Assembly: GCA_012841995.1 (NCBI GenBank) | Contig: DUTQ01000037.1 | Coordinates: forward strand, 1 to 6,532 | Direction: 5' to 3' | From: Thermoanaerobacterales bacterium | GTDB lineage: Bacteria; Bacillota; Thermosediminibacteria; Thermosediminibacterales; Tepidanaerobacteraceae | Length of the DNA stretch: 6,532 nt | In this document: piece after piece, positions 5,891 to 6,532 of the stretch | Layout of the letters: every line of letters begins with the position of its first letter | Numbering within the stretch: position 1 is the stretch's first letter | Notes under the pieces: model-generated | Told to the model about the DNA's origin: nothing | The model's database searches: none | Seen by the model: the letters and a program-made list of their open reading frames with translations, nothing else | Position numbers and translations under genes: made by a program

Positions 5891-6532
5891 ATGATGAAAA
5901 AATTGGTGATAAGTTTCCTTATTTTTTTTCTATTAAGCAACATATTGCCAACTTTTGCTCTATCAGATAACTCGATTAAAATCGATGCAAAAGCTTATCT
6001 ATTAATGGATCCAATTACTGGACGTATATTGTTAGGAAAAAATATAAATGGAAAAAAAGCAATGGCAAGTACTACAAAAATAATGACCGCTATTGTAGCT
6101 CTTGAAGAAGGGGAGCTTGGTTCTAAAGTTCAAGTGAGTAAAAGAGCAGCAGGGATTGGTGGTTCTTCATTTAGACTATTACCAAAAGAAGAAATGTCTC
6201 TAGAAAATATGCTTTATGGTCTTTTGCTTTCTTCTGGAAATGACGCAGCTATTGCAATTGCTGAACACATTAGTGGAAGTGTTGAGGGCTTTGTTGAATT
6301 GATGAATAAAAAAGCATTAGAACTAGGTGCAATAAATACTCATTATATAAACCCTCATGGCCTTGATGCACCAGGTCATTATTCAACAGCTGAAGATCTT
6401 GCCATAATAGCTCGATATGCTTTGAATATTCCTAAATTCAGAGAGATAGTTAATACAAAAGAAAAAACTATTGAGGAGGGTAATTTTACTAGAAAAATAG
6501 TTAATACAAATAAATTACTATGGAGTTTTGAA
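5891..6532 (+). CDS. D-alanyl-D-alanine carboxypeptidase, DacB/DacF-like (partial, runs off the right edge)
   Basis: This is a secreted or membrane-anchored serine peptidase (S11, low-molecular-weight penicillin-binding protein) that trims the terminal D-Ala from peptidoglycan stem peptides. The first 214 residues are present and no stop codon occurs before the window ends. A signal peptide is clear: MMKK, then a hydrophobic core (5-19) and a likely cleavage near TFA-LS (21-25). Active-site motifs seen are STTK (60-63), with nucleophile Ser60 and Lys63, and SGN (115-117). The third motif, KTG, would lie beyond the edge. GGAGG (5878-5882) precedes tandem ATG codons at 5891 and 5894, and either could be used. 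A carboxypeptidase next to scpAB recalls dacB, the spore-cortex enzyme of Bacillus, but vegetative DacA or DacF-type roles cannot be excluded. Confidence 0.94.
   Translation, partial: MMKKLVISFLIFFLLSNILPTFALSDNSIKIDAKAYLLMDPITGRILLGKNINGKKAMASTTKIMTAIVALEEGELGSKVQVSKRAAGIGGSSFRLLPKEEMSLENMLYGLLLSSGNDAAIAIAEHISGSVEGFVELMNKKALELGAINTHYINPHGLDAPGHYSTAEDLAIIARYALNIPKFREIVNTKEKTIEEGNFTRKIVNTNKLLWSFE

Overview
The window looks like ordinary core chromosome of a low-G+C, endospore-forming Gram-positive bacterium, most likely a clostridium. The signs are AT-rich codon use, strong AGGAGG-type ribosome binding sites, all genes on one strand, a lysine riboswitch ahead of lysA, and a GerW/YtfJ-family spore protein next to a DUF2953 protein (the pairing seen as ytfI-ytfJ in Bacillus subtilis). 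I see no mobile element, CRISPR array, tRNA, rRNA or phage gene.

Layout. Positions 1-381 are a leader: a short AT-rich stretch, a lysine-sensing aptamer (about 68-246) and an intrinsic terminator (290-330), all upstream of lysA (382-1707, diaminopimelate decarboxylase). lysA ends in a strong terminator (1713-1738), so lysine control should stop there. A good extended -10 promoter (1753-1761) directly after it starts an apparent six-gene operon: an M50 site-2-type membrane metalloprotease (1805-2428), trpS (2447-3427), scpA (3447-4193), scpB (4193-4705), a DUF2953 membrane protein (4762-5406) and ytfJ/gerW (5354-5740). Gaps are 56 nt or less and two junctions overlap. A terminator (5746-5780) closes the operon. 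After a 150-nt gap with no gene, a secreted D-Ala-D-Ala carboxypeptidase (5891 onward) begins and runs off the right edge.

How the genes fit together. LysA makes lysine from meso-diaminopimelate, which is also a cell-wall precursor, and the riboswitch should shut the gene off when lysine is plentiful. TrpRS charges tRNA-Trp. ScpA and ScpB are the kleisin and winged-helix partners of SMC in chromosome condensation and segregation. YtfJ, probably DUF2953, and possibly the carboxypeptidase point to sporulation and the spore envelope.

No new multi-gene system is evident. The items worth a second look are small and regulatory: a hairpin that competes with P1 of the lysine aptamer, alternative pairings around its terminator, a correctly phased G7 slippery heptamer that would fuse ScpA to ScpB after a -1 shift, a 53-nt gene overlap into ytfJ, and a long inverted repeat that captures the carboxypeptidase Shine-Dalgarno sequence.
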